NCBI GenBank assembly: GCA_002359465.1
Contig: DENA01000010.1
Span: 42,831 to 81,691 of the forward strand
Length of the DNA: 38,861 nt
Source: Ruminococcaceae bacterium UBA2656
Lineage (GTDB): Bacteria > Bacillota > Clostridia > Oscillospirales > Acutalibacteraceae
Direction of reading: 5' to 3'
The translations under genes were made by a program, and so were the position numbers. Below, piece by piece: positions 8,910 to 17,857 of the stretch. Below the pieces are notes generated by a model, which did not search any database, was not told the DNA's origin, and saw nothing but the letters and a program-made list of their open reading frames with translations. The stretch's first letter is position 1. Each line of letters starts with the position of its first letter.

Positions 8910-9198
8910 CCGAAAAAAAATAGACTTCACCATCCACAATGGGACGGAGAAATCCGTGGTACCACCCAAATTGCGCTTGCGCGCCGCTTGAACCCCCTTA
9001 ACGCGGAGAAAACGCCGCGGCTCTTCGCCGCAGGGCTACAGGTTGGCCCCGGCGCCGTCTGCTGCGGAAATCTTTCAGCCGTGAATTCCCTCTCTTTTGC
9101 AGTGTTTGGCGCGTTCTTACCCTTTATCGCCTTTAACCGTGTGCCGGGATACCGGCGCAGAAAAGCGCTCAATACCCAAAACAGCACATTTTATTTCA
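8910..9198 (-). promoter_or_regulatory. T-box riboswitch leader of alaS
   Basis: The minus strand carries the T-box core GGGTGGTACCACGG (8954-8967), followed by pairing sequences and a run of eight Ts (8913-8920) that would end the terminator form. Upstream lies a stem III-like segment (AGAGAGGG...GGCTGAAAG) and a stem I region beginning just after the promoter. A GAACGCGCCA stretch near the end of stem I contains alanine codons GCG and GCC in the usual specifier position, matching an alanine-responsive T-box, though I cannot fold it here. Uncharged tRNA-Ala would permit read-through into alaS and the genes behind it. Confidence 0.9.
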
Positions 9199-9203
9199 CC
9201 ATA

Positions 9204-9232
9204 ATTATAAACTGAATCGCGCGGCTTGTCAA
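9204..9232 (-). promoter_or_regulatory. Promoter of the alaS operon
   Basis: Perfect consensus TTGACA (9227-9232), 17-bp spacer, TATAAT (9204-9209) on the minus strand, directly upstream of the T-box leader and 12 bp past the PBP stop codon. Confidence 0.92.
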
Positions 9233-9244
9233 TCAAATTGTCGG

Positions 9245-10846
9245 TTATTGACCGATTTTACCGGCCAGTTCATCCGCTATCTGTTTAAAGACCGGCCCAC
9301 AGGTCGCACCGCCGCCGGTGCCGTCTTCCGCAAAAACGGTAATGACGTATTTCGGATTTTCATACGGGTAAAATCCTGAAAACCAGGATTCCACCGTTTC
9401 CACTCCTTTAATATATCGTCCCGTCTGTGCGGTCGCGGTTTTGGCGCCCGCGCCGCCCGTTGTCGGCTTTCCTTTTTTGCTTGTGCCTGTTTCAATGGAT
9501 TCCTTCATAAAATCCTGAAGCAGTTTTACAGTGTTCTGTGAAACAACCTGCGTGCTTTTCTGCGCCGGCGCTTTCGCCGTATCCTTCAGATTTTCATCTA
9601 CCAGCCCTTCATACAGATAAGGCTGGGTGTACTCCCCTCCGCTCGCTATGGCGTTGACCATCGCCGCGATTTGCAGCGGTGTGGCGGTTAAATCCCCCTG
9701 TCCAAAGGAAAAATTCGCAAGAGCCCTCGGGATATTGAGACTTTTTAACGTGGGAAGATTCCCGGAAGCCGACGTAATGCCCGGAGCGATTTCAAAGGAA
9801 CGGCCAAAGCCCATACTCTGGGCCATCAGCAAAAACTGCGCCTGAGGAACCTGCTGCATGATATTGATAAAATAGGTGTTGCAAGACTGCGCGATTGCCG
9901 ATTTCATGTTTTCACTACCGTGGCTTTCGCCGTTAAAGCAGTGAAAAAGGCCGCCGTCAACGTCGATGGAGCCGGTGCAGGTGTACTGGGTATCCGGAGA
10001 AATGCCGTATTCCAGAGCCGCGGAAGCGGAAACCAGTTTGAAAACGGAGCCCACATTGTACGCCGAAAGGCATCGGTTCACAAGAGGGGAACCTTCCGCT
10101 TTCAGGGCCGCTGTGACATTGTTCGGAGAAAAGGCGGGCAGGCTGACCATTGCGCGGATTTTACAGGACGGTACTTCCGTGACAACCACCGCGCCTTTTG
10201 TCAAATATTTTTCCGCTGCCTTTTCGGCGATCTCCTGAATATTTTTATCAATCGTCAGGACAACGCCGCTGTTTTGCAAATAAGAGGAATCGCTGATTTT
10301 CTTGTTTTCTCCCGCAAGCACACGGTTGACGGCATCCACCCTGTAAGTGACGGAAATCTGCCCCTGGTTCTTTGTAAGCTGCTGGTTAAAGGCTTTTTCA
10401 ACCCCTGCGGCGCCTGTGCCGGAGCCGTCCAGATAGCCGATAATATGCACGGCCGTCTGCTTGTCGGCATACCGTTTGTCAATGGGAAACACATCAATGC
10501 CGCCGGCGGTGACGCTCTTTGGAAGCTTCATGGCAAACGGTTTTCCCGCAGTCAGGGACGGATATACGGCCTCCATTTCTTTTTCCGTCAGCACCTTGCT
10601 GAGCGCCCCCGCACCTTCTACGCTCGGGGCGATGGCGGCGGCGTACTCCGTATCCGCACCGGTCAAAGCGTTTTTGTTGCAGTCGTAAATCGTGCCCCTG
10701 GTCTTTGCCACAACCAGCTTATAGCTGCTTTGGTTGTCGGCGGTCGCGGCAAGCTGCGCGCCGTCCGATACAGTAAATACGCTCAGGATGCAGAGAAACA
10801 TGCAAAGCATGAATATGCCGAAAAATACGGCTGTTCTTTTTTCCAT
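9245..10846 (-). CDS. Class B penicillin-binding protein (transpeptidase) with KTA motif
   Basis: Peptidoglycan transpeptidase anchored by one N-terminal membrane helix (about residues 7-26). A short linker region (residues 45-200) precedes the transpeptidase domain, which has SVFK (267-270, nucleophile Ser267) and SCN (321-323). The third motif, normally KTG, reads KTA at 469-471 within AGAKTATAQTG. The 533-residue length and compact N-terminal domain fit the short PBP2-like proteins of Clostridia. The ATG start has GGGGGA 6-7 nt upstream, but that site forms the 3' arm of a strong hairpin (10854-10886). It is the last gene of the thyX cluster, 79 nt after the U32 gene. Confidence 0.92.
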   Translation of the reverse strand: MEKRTAVFFGIFMLCMFLCILSVFTVSDGAQLAATADNQSSYKLVVAKTRGTIYDCNKNALTGADTEYAAAIAPSVEGAGALSKVLTEKEMEAVYPSLTAGKPFAMKLPKSVTAGGIDVFPIDKRYADKQTAVHIIGYLDGSGTGAAGVEKAFNQQLTKNQGQISVTYRVDAVNRVLAGENKKISDSSYLQNSGVVLTIDKNIQEIAEKAAEKYLTKGAVVVTEVPSCKIRAMVSLPAFSPNNVTAALKAEGSPLVNRCLSAYNVGSVFKLVSASAALEYGISPDTQYTCTGSIDVDGGLFHCFNGESHGSENMKSAIAQSCNTYFINIMQQVPQAQFLLMAQSMGFGRSFEIAPGITSASGNLPTLKSLNIPRALANFSFGQGDLTATPLQIAAMVNAIASGGEYTQPYLYEGLVDENLKDTAKAPAQKSTQVVSQNTVKLLQDFMKESIETGTSKKGKPTTGGAGAKTATAQTGRYIKGVETVESWFSGFYPYENPKYVITVFAEDGTGGGATCGPVFKQIADELAGKIGQ

Positions 10847-10853
10847 ATAAATT

Positions 10854-10886
10854 CCCCCATACTGGTTATGATTACCAATATGGGGG
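10854..10886 (-). promoter_or_regulatory. RBS-masking hairpin before the PBP gene
   Basis: A 13-bp stem (10854-10866 with 10874-10886, one wobble pair) with a 7-nt loop. On the minus strand its 3' arm ends GGGGG, the likely ribosome binding site of the PBP gene 7 nt from the ATG. No T-run follows on the minus strand, so it is not a normal terminator; on the plus strand only GTTTTAA follows. Translational control or transcript processing is possible. Confidence 0.6.
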
Positions 10887-10925
10887 AGTTTTAATCATTT
10901 AATCGCTTTGCAAAAGCGTGGCAAT

Positions 10926-12152
10926 TTAATCCGCGCGCCTTTTTCTTAAGATCGCGCCCTTGGCTAGAGGTTGCTTCGTTCTCAACAGCACGGTCATCAT
11001 GGCGTGAGGCGCGGCATCAATCGGATTCCAGTCCCGGTCGTAAAGGTCGTCCAGCGGCAGAAGGAACGGCCTGTTTCCCGCTTCCAGCACGTCGGCGGTA
11101 TCGCCCCTGAAAAAACGGTTGCGCTGGGAAAGCGTGGCAACGCCGTTTTCGTAATTTTCACAAACGGCAATTACATCATACTCGCGAACATAGCCGCCGT
11201 TGCCATACACCTGCCCGGGCTCCGTTCCAAAATAAAATCCGGTGCTGTATTCACGATGGCTGATTTTGTTCAGTTCCTCCACTATCCACGGGGAAACCTT
11301 CCGTTCCGGATGCTCGTAATATTCGTCTATCGCATTGCGGTAGGCATTGGTAGTCACAGCAACATAGTACGCGGACTTCGCACGGCCTTCTATTTTCAGG
11401 CTTGTCACACCGGTTTTCAGAAGCTCGGGGATATGCCCGATCATGCACATATCTTTGGAATTCAGGATATACGTGTCATGCTTGTCTTCAAATACCGGCA
11501 TATACTGCCCGGGACGCTTGGATTCCATCAGCGCGTATTCCCAGCGGCACGGCTGCGCGCAGTCGCCGCGGTTCACGTCACGCCCGGTGAGATAACTGGA
11601 TAAAAGGCAGCGCCCAGAAAACGAAACGCACATGGCGCCGTGGACAAAGGCCTCCAGCTCAAGCCCTTTGGGCGTTTTAGCACGAATTTCCGCAATTTCC
11701 TCCAAATCCAATTCGCGCGCCAGCACGACACGCGAAGCGCCCATACCGTATAATTCGCCGGCACTGACGTAATTTGCGACACCGGCCTGTGTGGACATAT
11801 GAATATCCACCTTCGGCGCGTATTTCTTCGCCATGGCCATGACCCCGAAATCCGCGATGATCAGCGCGTCGACTCCGGCATCCTGCGCAAACTGTAAGAA
11901 CTCCGGCAGACGCGCCAGTTCGTCATTGTGGGGCACAGTGTTGCAGGTCAGATGTACCCGGACATTTCTGCTGTGCGCGTATTGTACCGCTTTGACCAGT
12001 TCTTCGTTTGTAAAATTGGACGGCGCCGTGCGCATGCCGAATTCCTGCCCGGCAAGGTAAACCGCGTCGGCGCCAAAGCTGATTGCCGCGCCGAGCCGCT
12101 CCATGTCGCCCACAGGCGAAAGCAGTTCAGCGCGCTGTATTGTATCCGTCAA
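10926..12152 (-). CDS. U32 family peptidase-like protein (TrhP/YrrO-type tRNA hydroxylation)
   Basis: U32 proteins of this type are needed for 5-hydroxyuridine formation at the wobble base of tRNA; the old 'peptidase' name is historical. The 408-residue protein begins with the family's ELLSPVGDMERL segment and carries the signature EAFVHGAMCVSFSGRCLLSS (residues 166-185), followed by GDCAQPCRW with the conserved cysteines. The TTG at 12150-12152 is chosen because GGAGGG lies 6 nt upstream. It follows mltG by 19 nt, the same neighbourhood (mltG beside U32 genes) as in Bacillus, where the pair is yrrN/yrrO. I infer the tRNA role from family knowledge. Confidence 0.88.
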   Translation of the reverse strand: MTDTIQRAELLSPVGDMERLGAAISFGADAVYLAGQEFGMRTAPSNFTNEELVKAVQYAHSRNVRVHLTCNTVPHNDELARLPEFLQFAQDAGVDALIIADFGVMAMAKKYAPKVDIHMSTQAGVANYVSAGELYGMGASRVVLARELDLEEIAEIRAKTPKGLELEAFVHGAMCVSFSGRCLLSSYLTGRDVNRGDCAQPCRWEYALMESKRPGQYMPVFEDKHDTYILNSKDMCMIGHIPELLKTGVTSLKIEGRAKSAYYVAVTTNAYRNAIDEYYEHPERKVSPWIVEELNKISHREYSTGFYFGTEPGQVYGNGGYVREYDVIAVCENYENGVATLSQRNRFFRGDTADVLEAGNRPFLLPLDDLYDRDWNPIDAAPHAMMTVLLRTKQPLAKGAILRKRRAD

Positions 12153-12171
12153 TTTTTGCCCTCCAAAGCCT

Positions 12172-13488
12172 CTATTTCAGTCCTGCTTTTCTCAGATTTG
12201 CCTCGTGCTGCGCATTGGTTGCGGCGTAATATGCTTTTCCGTCCTTATCATGGCAGAAGTAATAATATTTCGTGCTTGCCGGATTCAGCGCCGCGTCGAT
12301 TGCCTCTGCGCCCGGATTGCAGATCGGCCCCGCAGGCAGGCCCTTGATGGTATAAGTATCATACTTGCTCTTATAGGTTTCGCGTATGTCCGACGGCACG
12401 GACGCTTTGGTACGGTATGGATAATAGGTCGTCGGGTCTGAACGGAGACGAAGCAGGTCACCTGTCCCGCTGCTGTTCAGGCGGTTATGGAAAACGGAAG
12501 AAACCTTGTACATATCCTCTTTATCCGCCGCCTCGGCCTGAATCATGGAGGCCAGCGTCAGCATCTGGTCAACGGTCATATTCTGGTCCGCCGCTTTACT
12601 GCGGATTTGTTTGGTAAGCTTTTTATTGCAGTTGCTGATCAGCTTGGCGACCACCTGTTTCGGATCTTCATCCTTATAGAATTCATAGGTATCCGGGAAT
12701 AAATATCCTTCCAGCTTGTAATAGCGGTCTTTCTGATTGGTGATTGCCCTCAGCATTTCATAGTCTTTATCGAAATCGTTTGAATTGATTACAGAAAGCA
12801 CATCTTTAGCGGCGCAGACACCGTTTTTCTCCAACAGGGCGGCCATCTCAAGTGCATTTACACCCTCTTTAAAGGTAATTTTGATGGTGTCCACGCGATT
12901 CAGATTGGACTGAAGATTGTTGATAATCGCCTCATAATCCATATTTGTGTCAATTTTATAGCTCCCGTTGCTGTAATGGCCGTCTGCCTTTGTCAGCTTT
13001 GAATAGACCTGAAAGAAACTCACATCGCGTACCACGCCCGCGCCGTTCAGGATATCGGAAATCTGTTCGGTGGTTGCGTTCTTTGGTATTTCCACCGTCA
13101 CCGTCACTTTTTCCTTGCCGATCGCAAGCATATCGTTAATTCCCGTAATCATAAACTGTGAAAAAAGGATGGAGGCAAACAGAACCATAATGATCCAGAT
13201 AAACCGAAAAAAAGCCTTGTTCTTTCTACCTTTTTCCTTATTGCGGATTTCGTGGGCTTTTTCAGCCTTGATTTCGGCCTCATCCTGTAAAAGCTTCGCT
13301 CTTTGCGCCTCCCGCGGATCACTGTAGCTACTGATCACAGTGTTGGACTCATTTGCGCTGTCTGCATTGTGCAGATCGGAATAAAGGTCCGCATCCGGCG
13401 TGTCGCCCCAATCCTCATCGGGAATATTCAGCTTAAAATTCTCGACCCTTTTATGATGGTAATCATTCAGGTCCCTGTCATCATTCAT
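12172..13488 (-). CDS. mltG: Endolytic murein transglycosylase MltG
   Basis: Cleaves nascent glycan strands at the membrane and sets their length. The 438-residue protein has an acidic cytoplasmic N-terminus (about 90 residues), one membrane helix at about 93-113, a LysM-like region (TVEIPKNATTEQISDILN) and the YceG domain with the catalytic glutamate near residue 319 in LASMIQAEA. The later motif LRSDPTTYY and the ending GLPAGPICNPG match the family. It lies 35 nt after the MTHFS gene and 19 nt before the U32 gene, in a cluster that ends with a PBP. Confidence 0.94.
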   Translation of the reverse strand: MNDDRDLNDYHHKRVENFKLNIPDEDWGDTPDADLYSDLHNADSANESNTVISSYSDPREAQRAKLLQDEAEIKAEKAHEIRNKEKGRKNKAFFRFIWIIMVLFASILFSQFMITGINDMLAIGKEKVTVTVEIPKNATTEQISDILNGAGVVRDVSFFQVYSKLTKADGHYSNGSYKIDTNMDYEAIINNLQSNLNRVDTIKITFKEGVNALEMAALLEKNGVCAAKDVLSVINSNDFDKDYEMLRAITNQKDRYYKLEGYLFPDTYEFYKDEDPKQVVAKLISNCNKKLTKQIRSKAADQNMTVDQMLTLASMIQAEAADKEDMYKVSSVFHNRLNSSGTGDLLRLRSDPTTYYPYRTKASVPSDIRETYKSKYDTYTIKGLPAGPICNPGAEAIDAALNPASTKYYYFCHDKDGKAYYAATNAQHEANLRKAGLK

Positions 13489-13523
13489 GGATACGTCCTC
13501 CTGTTATACTGCGGCAGCAAATT

Positions 13524-14120
13524 TCAGTTTGCCTGCTTTGCCACTCTTCGGATGTATTTCTCGGTAATCAGAATATCAACCGGCCTGTCGTAATAGCCGT
13601 GGGGCAGGTTCCACTGGACGCAACCAGAATAGCAGATTCCCACGGTGTCCCCGCCGAATTCGGCCAGAAAGCGGTCATAATACCCCTTGCCGTATCCCAG
13701 ACGATATCCCTGCGCGTCGAAGCTGAGGCCCGGCACAATACAGAAGCCCCGGGAAAAATCAGTCACCGAACGGCACCGGGAGACCACTGGTTCCAACACG
13801 CCGAAAGTCCCTTTTTCCAGATCATCAAGGGAAGTAATATAATAAAACTGCATATCATACGTGTTTGGCACACAGCGCGGCACTGCAACCAGCTTATGGT
13901 TGGCAAGCGCAGCCTTGATCAGCGCAATCGTGTCAACCTCAATCGGTTTGCTCACATAAGTGAATATCGTATCCGCTGCGGCGTATTCCCGCAATGCCAG
14001 AAGCCGGCTTTGAATGGTGGAATCCAGAGCAATTTTCTGGTCTTCGCCCAGCCTTTCCCGAAACTGACGGTAACGCGCGCGCAGATTGATTTTTATTTCG
14101 CGGATATTCTTCACATACAT
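13524..14120 (-). CDS. 5-formyltetrahydrofolate cyclo-ligase (MTHFS)
   Basis: Converts 5-formyl-THF to 5,10-methenyl-THF with ATP. The 198-residue protein shows a basic N-terminal nucleotide-binding region (NLRARYRQFRERL), the folate motif VPGLSFDAQGYRLGYGKGYYD and a C-terminal LITEKYIRR. It overlaps the DJ-1 gene by 10 nt; AGGAAG lies 8 nt before the ATG. Its presence in the thyX cluster links it to folate one-carbon supply, since ThyX uses methylene-THF. Confidence 0.93.
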   Translation of the reverse strand: MYVKNIREIKINLRARYRQFRERLGEDQKIALDSTIQSRLLALREYAAADTIFTYVSKPIEVDTIALIKAALANHKLVAVPRCVPNTYDMQFYYITSLDDLEKGTFGVLEPVVSRCRSVTDFSRGFCIVPGLSFDAQGYRLGYGKGYYDRFLAEFGGDTVGICYSGCVQWNLPHGYYDRPVDILITEKYIRRVAKQAN

Positions 14121-14650
14121 TGCATCGACTTCCTAAGCATCATTGATTTTTCAGAGCCAAACAGCACTTCCACAATTTTGAACGCGAATTCAACGGAAAC
14201 ACCCGCGCCCCTCGCCGTAATCACTTTTCCGCTGACGCAAACCGGGTCTTTGGACACCGTTTTGGCATGAAGTTCCTGCTCGTAGCCCGGAAAACAGGTC
14301 GCCGTATGTTCCTTCAGAAGGTTCATATGACCCAGTATGGAAGGAGCCGCGCAGATAGCCGCAATGTATTTATCGTTTTCCGCACAGTAGCGGATGACCG
14401 CGCCCGCAATCGGGGATTTTTCAAGGTTGAGCGTCCCCGGCATCCCCCCCGGCAGCACCACCATGTCCAGCCCGTCCGTCACCGCTTCCTTTTCATCGAT
14501 ATCTGCGGTCACCTCGATCATATGCGCTCCGGTGATTTTTCTGCCTCCGACGCCGACCGTAACCAGCCCGCAGCCAGCGCGCCGTAAAATGTCGGCGGTA
14601 GCCAGCGCCTCGATTTCTTCAAATCCATTTGCGAGAAAAAGATAAATCAT
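14111..14650 (-). CDS. DJ-1/PfpI family protein (YajL/ThiJ-like)
   Basis: Small Cys-dependent protein of the DJ-1 superfamily; members act as deglycases or oxidative-stress proteins. The chain of 179 residues has the family opening (FLANGFEEIEALA) and the nucleophile elbow AAICAAPSILG with Cys100; a glutamate in EEIEA is the expected activating residue. The ATG at 14648-14650 is chosen because GGAGGTGTCAGTT precedes it; an in-frame TTG at 14665 would be part of the ribosome binding site. It starts 18 nt after the GNAT gene. Confidence 0.92.
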   Translation of the reverse strand: MIYLFLANGFEEIEALATADILRRAGCGLVTVGVGGRKITGAHMIEVTADIDEKEAVTDGLDMVVLPGGMPGTLNLEKSPIAGAVIRYCAENDKYIAAICAAPSILGHMNLLKEHTATCFPGYEQELHAKTVSKDPVCVSGKVITARGAGVSVEFAFKIVEVLFGSEKSMMLRKSMQCM

Positions 14651-14668
14651 AACTGACACCTCCAAAAA

Positions 14669-15553
14669 TCAATCAAGCGGCAGTCCGAGATACGGCGCGG
14701 CCGAATCCTGCAGCAGCTGATCCAGAGCCGCCCCTCCGATTGGCTTCAACATCCCGAAATCCGAAACGGGTCCTTCTTTCCCAAAAAGAACCTCATCGGC
14801 GGGCAGGCGGAAGCCGTAACGTTCTGCCGGCACGCTGCTGATGATGTTCGCCGCCAGATCGCGGATGGTATCTCCGTCCGCCATCAGCTCCAGAACCATA
14901 CAGGCATCGGAATCGATCCTCCGGCACAGGGCGTAGGCAATTTTTCCGGCGGTCCGGGAACAGACCATTTTATCGCCGTATACTCTGCCCATTCCCGCCG
15001 CAAATCCAAACGCTTCGTCGCTCCACAGTACAGAACCGGTTTTCCCCTGAAGCCTCGCGCTGCGAAGCCCGTTCATCTGACCGTAACTAAGGAGCGTTTT
15101 CGCCGCGATTCCGGACTCGGCCATGGAACACATTTCCTCCAAGGTAAAGGACAGGGTGCTGATTTTAAAGAATCTGTTATAATCGGATTTTTCATAAAGG
15201 CTGTACAGCCCTGGCTCGGAAGGAAGCACGGCGGAATACTGGTCGCCGCGGTTGGCGCCGACCAGCGCGGCGGCCGCCAGCAGCGCCGCCATATAGCCGT
15301 GGCCGCGGTACTGCGGCAAAGTTGCCGCCGCATAAATATAATGCGCCTGTACGGATTCCGCGCCGGTAAGAATCCGGGCGGGCAGCAGATAAACAACAGC
15401 CGCGGCTTTATCCCCCATTTTATAAATCAGACAATTCTCAGGCCGAAAGTAATTATTTAAAAAATATTTTGCCGGACGCACCGGCTCATGAAAGCAGCTT
15501 GCCCAGATTTCAGCAAGCTCGCCGCGCATTTCCCAGTCAGCAAAACAGATCAT
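14669..15553 (-). CDS. GNAT family N-acetyltransferase
   Basis: Acyl-CoA dependent acetyltransferase of unknown substrate. The 294-residue protein has an N-terminal GNAT domain with the acetyl-CoA loop in YAAATLPQYRGHGYMAALL (about residues 74-92). The remaining 200 residues form a second, weaker domain, as in Eis-like two-domain GNATs; the C-terminus (PYLGLPLD) is not a motif I recognise. AAGGA lies 10 nt before the ATG. It sits 38 nt after tmk and 18 nt before the DJ-1 gene. Confidence 0.82.
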   Translation of the reverse strand: MICFADWEMRGELAEIWASCFHEPVRPAKYFLNNYFRPENCLIYKMGDKAAAVVYLLPARILTGAESVQAHYIYAAATLPQYRGHGYMAALLAAAALVGANRGDQYSAVLPSEPGLYSLYEKSDYNRFFKISTLSFTLEEMCSMAESGIAAKTLLSYGQMNGLRSARLQGKTGSVLWSDEAFGFAAGMGRVYGDKMVCSRTAGKIAYALCRRIDSDACMVLELMADGDTIRDLAANIISSVPAERYGFRLPADEVLFGKEGPVSDFGMLKPIGGAALDQLLQDSAAPYLGLPLD

Positions 15554-15591
15554 ACCAAACCGTCCTTTTTCTGTGATCTATCCGGCGGATT

Positions 15592-16257
15592 TTACAGCAG
15601 TCCCGCTACGATATCCATCACTTCGCCGTGAATTTGTTCAACAGTCTTCAGACCTTTTTCATCCGCGCACTGAACCATCTTCCAGCCCAGCTTCCGCACC
15701 GCATAATCTGCGCTCTTCCTGCAGGCCTGCAGATAGGCGGCGTTGCTTTCATGAATATCCTTCTTTTCTTCATTTCCATGGTATCTGCCGCTTAACAGCT
15801 TCTGGGAAACCTCCAGCGGCATATTCAGATAGATAGTCAGATCCGGGCGGGGCAGCGTCAGCTTGCCGTATTCATAGTCCTGTACCCACTCCACAAAATC
15901 CGCCCACTGTTCCCGCGGCAGCTTGGAAAGCTGAAACACAATGTTGGAAGTGGTATATCGGTCCGCGATGATCAGAGTGCCCTGCTGATAGTCCTGCCGC
16001 CAGTGTTTTTGGTAACTGGCATAACGGTCAACCGCATAAAATGAGGAAGCGGCATATGCGTTCACGTCGTCTGGATTGGTTCCGAACTCTCCTTTCAGAT
16101 ACATCTTCACCAAAGCCGACGAAGGCTCCTCATAGTCCGGAAAGGATACGCGGTGCAGCTTAACGCCCCGTTCGGCAAGCGCCCCGCACAGCAGCTCCGT
16201 CTGCGTCGCTTTGCCGCTGCCGTCCAGCCCTTCCATTGTGATCAATTTTCCACTCAT
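15592..16257 (-). CDS. tmk: Thymidylate kinase
   Basis: Phosphorylates dTMP to dTDP. The 221-residue protein has the P-loop MEGLDGSGKATQ, the DRY motif in IADRYTTSN and a LID region GRYHGNEEKKDIHE. Its start codon overlaps the thyX stop (TAATG, 1 nt), so dTMP synthesis and phosphorylation are coupled at translation. The sequence matches the longer clostridial TMK subgroup (YLKGEFG insertion) rather than the short E. coli form. Confidence 0.94.
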   Translation of the reverse strand: MSGKLITMEGLDGSGKATQTELLCGALAERGVKLHRVSFPDYEEPSSALVKMYLKGEFGTNPDDVNAYAASSFYAVDRYASYQKHWRQDYQQGTLIIADRYTTSNIVFQLSKLPREQWADFVEWVQDYEYGKLTLPRPDLTIYLNMPLEVSQKLLSGRYHGNEEKKDIHESNAAYLQACRKSADYAVRKLGWKMVQCADEKGLKTVEQIHGEVMDIVAGLL

Positions 16258-17027
16258 TAGTTTTCCCCTATTCCATTAAAAAACTCGCGCATCTCATTTA
16301 TTCTGCCGCAGGACATTTTGCCCTCCGGACAGGCGCCGCGCAGACAGGGCGGCCCGCAGTGCCTGAACAGATGCGGCGCGACGCCGCGCACAAGGCGCAG
16401 CATTTCAACCGCCACCGCGCGGATTTCCCACTGGGCGCGGTTGCAGCAGCGATGGGAAAAGAAATTATACAGCGAACGCGCGTTAAGCGTACAGATCATC
16501 TTGGTGTCACAGGCATTGGGCAGAACAAACCGCGCGTCCTCAATCGCCTGTTTCTGTGCGGCGCGGGCGGCCGATTTTTCATCCTGCCCCGCCCCCATTA
16601 ATTCTCTCTGGTGCTTTTCTTTTAAAAGGGATGTCAGCTTTTCATAGTGACGCTGATCTTCTTCCATCGCCAAAAGAAATTCTGCCTTTGCTTCCGGTAT
16701 CGCTTCAATTTCAGGGGGGACAACGTACCCGAAACAGGTTTCGGTCACATAGCGCTGACTCTGGACACTGTAGGAAGCAATGCGGTGCCTGGTCATCTGC
16801 GCTAAAAAAGAACGGGAAACGCCTTCGATCCCAAAGGTAAAGGACGCGTGCTCAATCGGGCTTTCGTGCCCTATTTCAGCCAGCATGTCCACAAAGGAAG
16901 CAACCTTCTCCTCTGTCAAGCCTTCGGATATCGTCTCTATAGAAGCAGGCGAATAGCAAAGTTTCGCCGCCTGCGCGACTGTTTTTTCCGGGTCGGGAGT
17001 ATAAGCGATTAAAGTGACCTTTGCCAT
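16257..17027 (-). CDS. thyX: Flavin-dependent thymidylate synthase ThyX
   Basis: Makes dTMP from dUMP using methylene-THF and reduced FAD, without the DHF product of ThyA. The 256-residue protein carries the ThyX motif RHRxxSxxxxSQR as RHRIASYSVQSQR (about residues 80-92) and IEHASF before it. A Cys-rich C-terminal tail (CGPPCLRGACPEGKMSC) follows the core and is common in clostridial ThyX. It is the first gene of the cluster, behind the promoter at 17070-17098, and overlaps tmk. Confidence 0.95.
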   Translation of the reverse strand: MAKVTLIAYTPDPEKTVAQAAKLCYSPASIETISEGLTEEKVASFVDMLAEIGHESPIEHASFTFGIEGVSRSFLAQMTRHRIASYSVQSQRYVTETCFGYVVPPEIEAIPEAKAEFLLAMEEDQRHYEKLTSLLKEKHQRELMGAGQDEKSAARAAQKQAIEDARFVLPNACDTKMICTLNARSLYNFFSHRCCNRAQWEIRAVAVEMLRLVRGVAPHLFRHCGPPCLRGACPEGKMSCGRINEMREFFNGIGEN

Positions 17028-17069
17028 GGAAAATTCCCCTTTATATACAATTATGTCATGATTAATAGT

Positions 17070-17098
17070 ATTATAGCAAACTATTGGGCTCGGTTCAA
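17070..17098 (-). promoter_or_regulatory. Promoter of the thyX-tmk cluster
   Basis: TTGAAC (17093-17098), 17-bp spacer and TATAAT (17070-17075) on the minus strand, 43 bp upstream of the thyX ATG. No other clear promoter appears before the PBP gene, so the eight genes may be cotranscribed. Confidence 0.8.
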
Positions 17099-17133
17099 TA
17101 TAAAATGTTTCCGTCCTTTCAGATGCAAAAATA

Positions 17134-17158
17134 AAAGCCCACCCAAGAGGTGAGCTTT
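17134..17158 (-). terminator. Terminator after the DUF47 gene
   Basis: A 10-bp stem (17134-17143 with 17149-17158, one wobble) with a 5-nt loop and the minus-strand tail TATTTTTG. It separates the pit operon from the thyX promoter. Confidence 0.8.
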
Positions 17159-17172
17159 AAGACGGGAATCGG

Positions 17173-17805
17173 TTAAGTGTTTGAAATAATGATCTGTTCT
17201 ACAATATCGGCTACGTCTTCACAGTAGTCCAGTGAATTCTCCATTGTGTTGTAAAGGTTCTGCAGACGGATGACATCAATCATTTCCATTTTGTTGGCCG
17301 GGTCGAAGAGTTCCCGCATGGCTTCGCTGAAAATCGCGTCCCCTTCTTCCTCAAGATGATTGACATAAACGGACATTTCCTTAATGCTCTTCAGGTTTTT
17401 CTTGAACTGTTTAAAGTCGGTCATTAAAGTACAGAGTCCCTCGCAGCTTTTGACGATTAGATCAACCAGCCTGACGGTTGTTTCATTTGCATTGGAAATA
17501 TGCATCATATAAATTTGATTTCCAATATCGTCGATGCTGTCTGTGATAGACTCGATCGCGCGGACCATATCCATCATGTCCGAACGGTCAATCGGTGTGA
17601 TAAAAGCGTCCGCAATGAGGTTGGAGCAATAATGAACATGCTTGTCCCCTTCATGCTCAAGTTCCTTCAGCTGGGTGATTTCTTTTTTGTCAATTACGCC
17701 GTCTGTAAACGAGGTCTGAAGTACTTTTGCAGCCTGGCAGGAAATACCGATGCCTTTTTCAAACAGCGAGAAGTAGTCCGGCCCTTTAGCAAAAAAATTA
17801 CTCAT
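17173..17805 (-). CDS. DUF47 (PhoU-like) Pit accessory protein
   Basis: PhoU-like helical protein thought to regulate Pit-type phosphate transporters. The 210-residue chain is predicted to be almost all helical, with the repeated E/D-rich metal-binding motifs of the family (LEHEGDKHVH; LEEEGDAIF) and SITDSIDDIGNQIYMM in the centre. It follows pit by 52 nt, and the pair is a conserved unit across bacteria. The terminator at 17134-17158 ends the transcript. Confidence 0.9.
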   Translation of the reverse strand: MSNFFAKGPDYFSLFEKGIGISCQAAKVLQTSFTDGVIDKKEITQLKELEHEGDKHVHYCSNLIADAFITPIDRSDMMDMVRAIESITDSIDDIGNQIYMMHISNANETTVRLVDLIVKSCEGLCTLMTDFKQFKKNLKSIKEMSVYVNHLEEEGDAIFSEAMRELFDPANKMEMIDVIRLQNLYNTMENSLDYCEDVADIVEQIIISNT

Positions 17806-17857
17806 ATAGTTCCCTTACCCTTCAAAAATAACAGATTCATTACTCTTTACATATACT

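Noticed and set aside
9920..10894. 324-codon plus-strand frame across the PBP gene
   Set aside because: Shadow of the PBP; no start signal.
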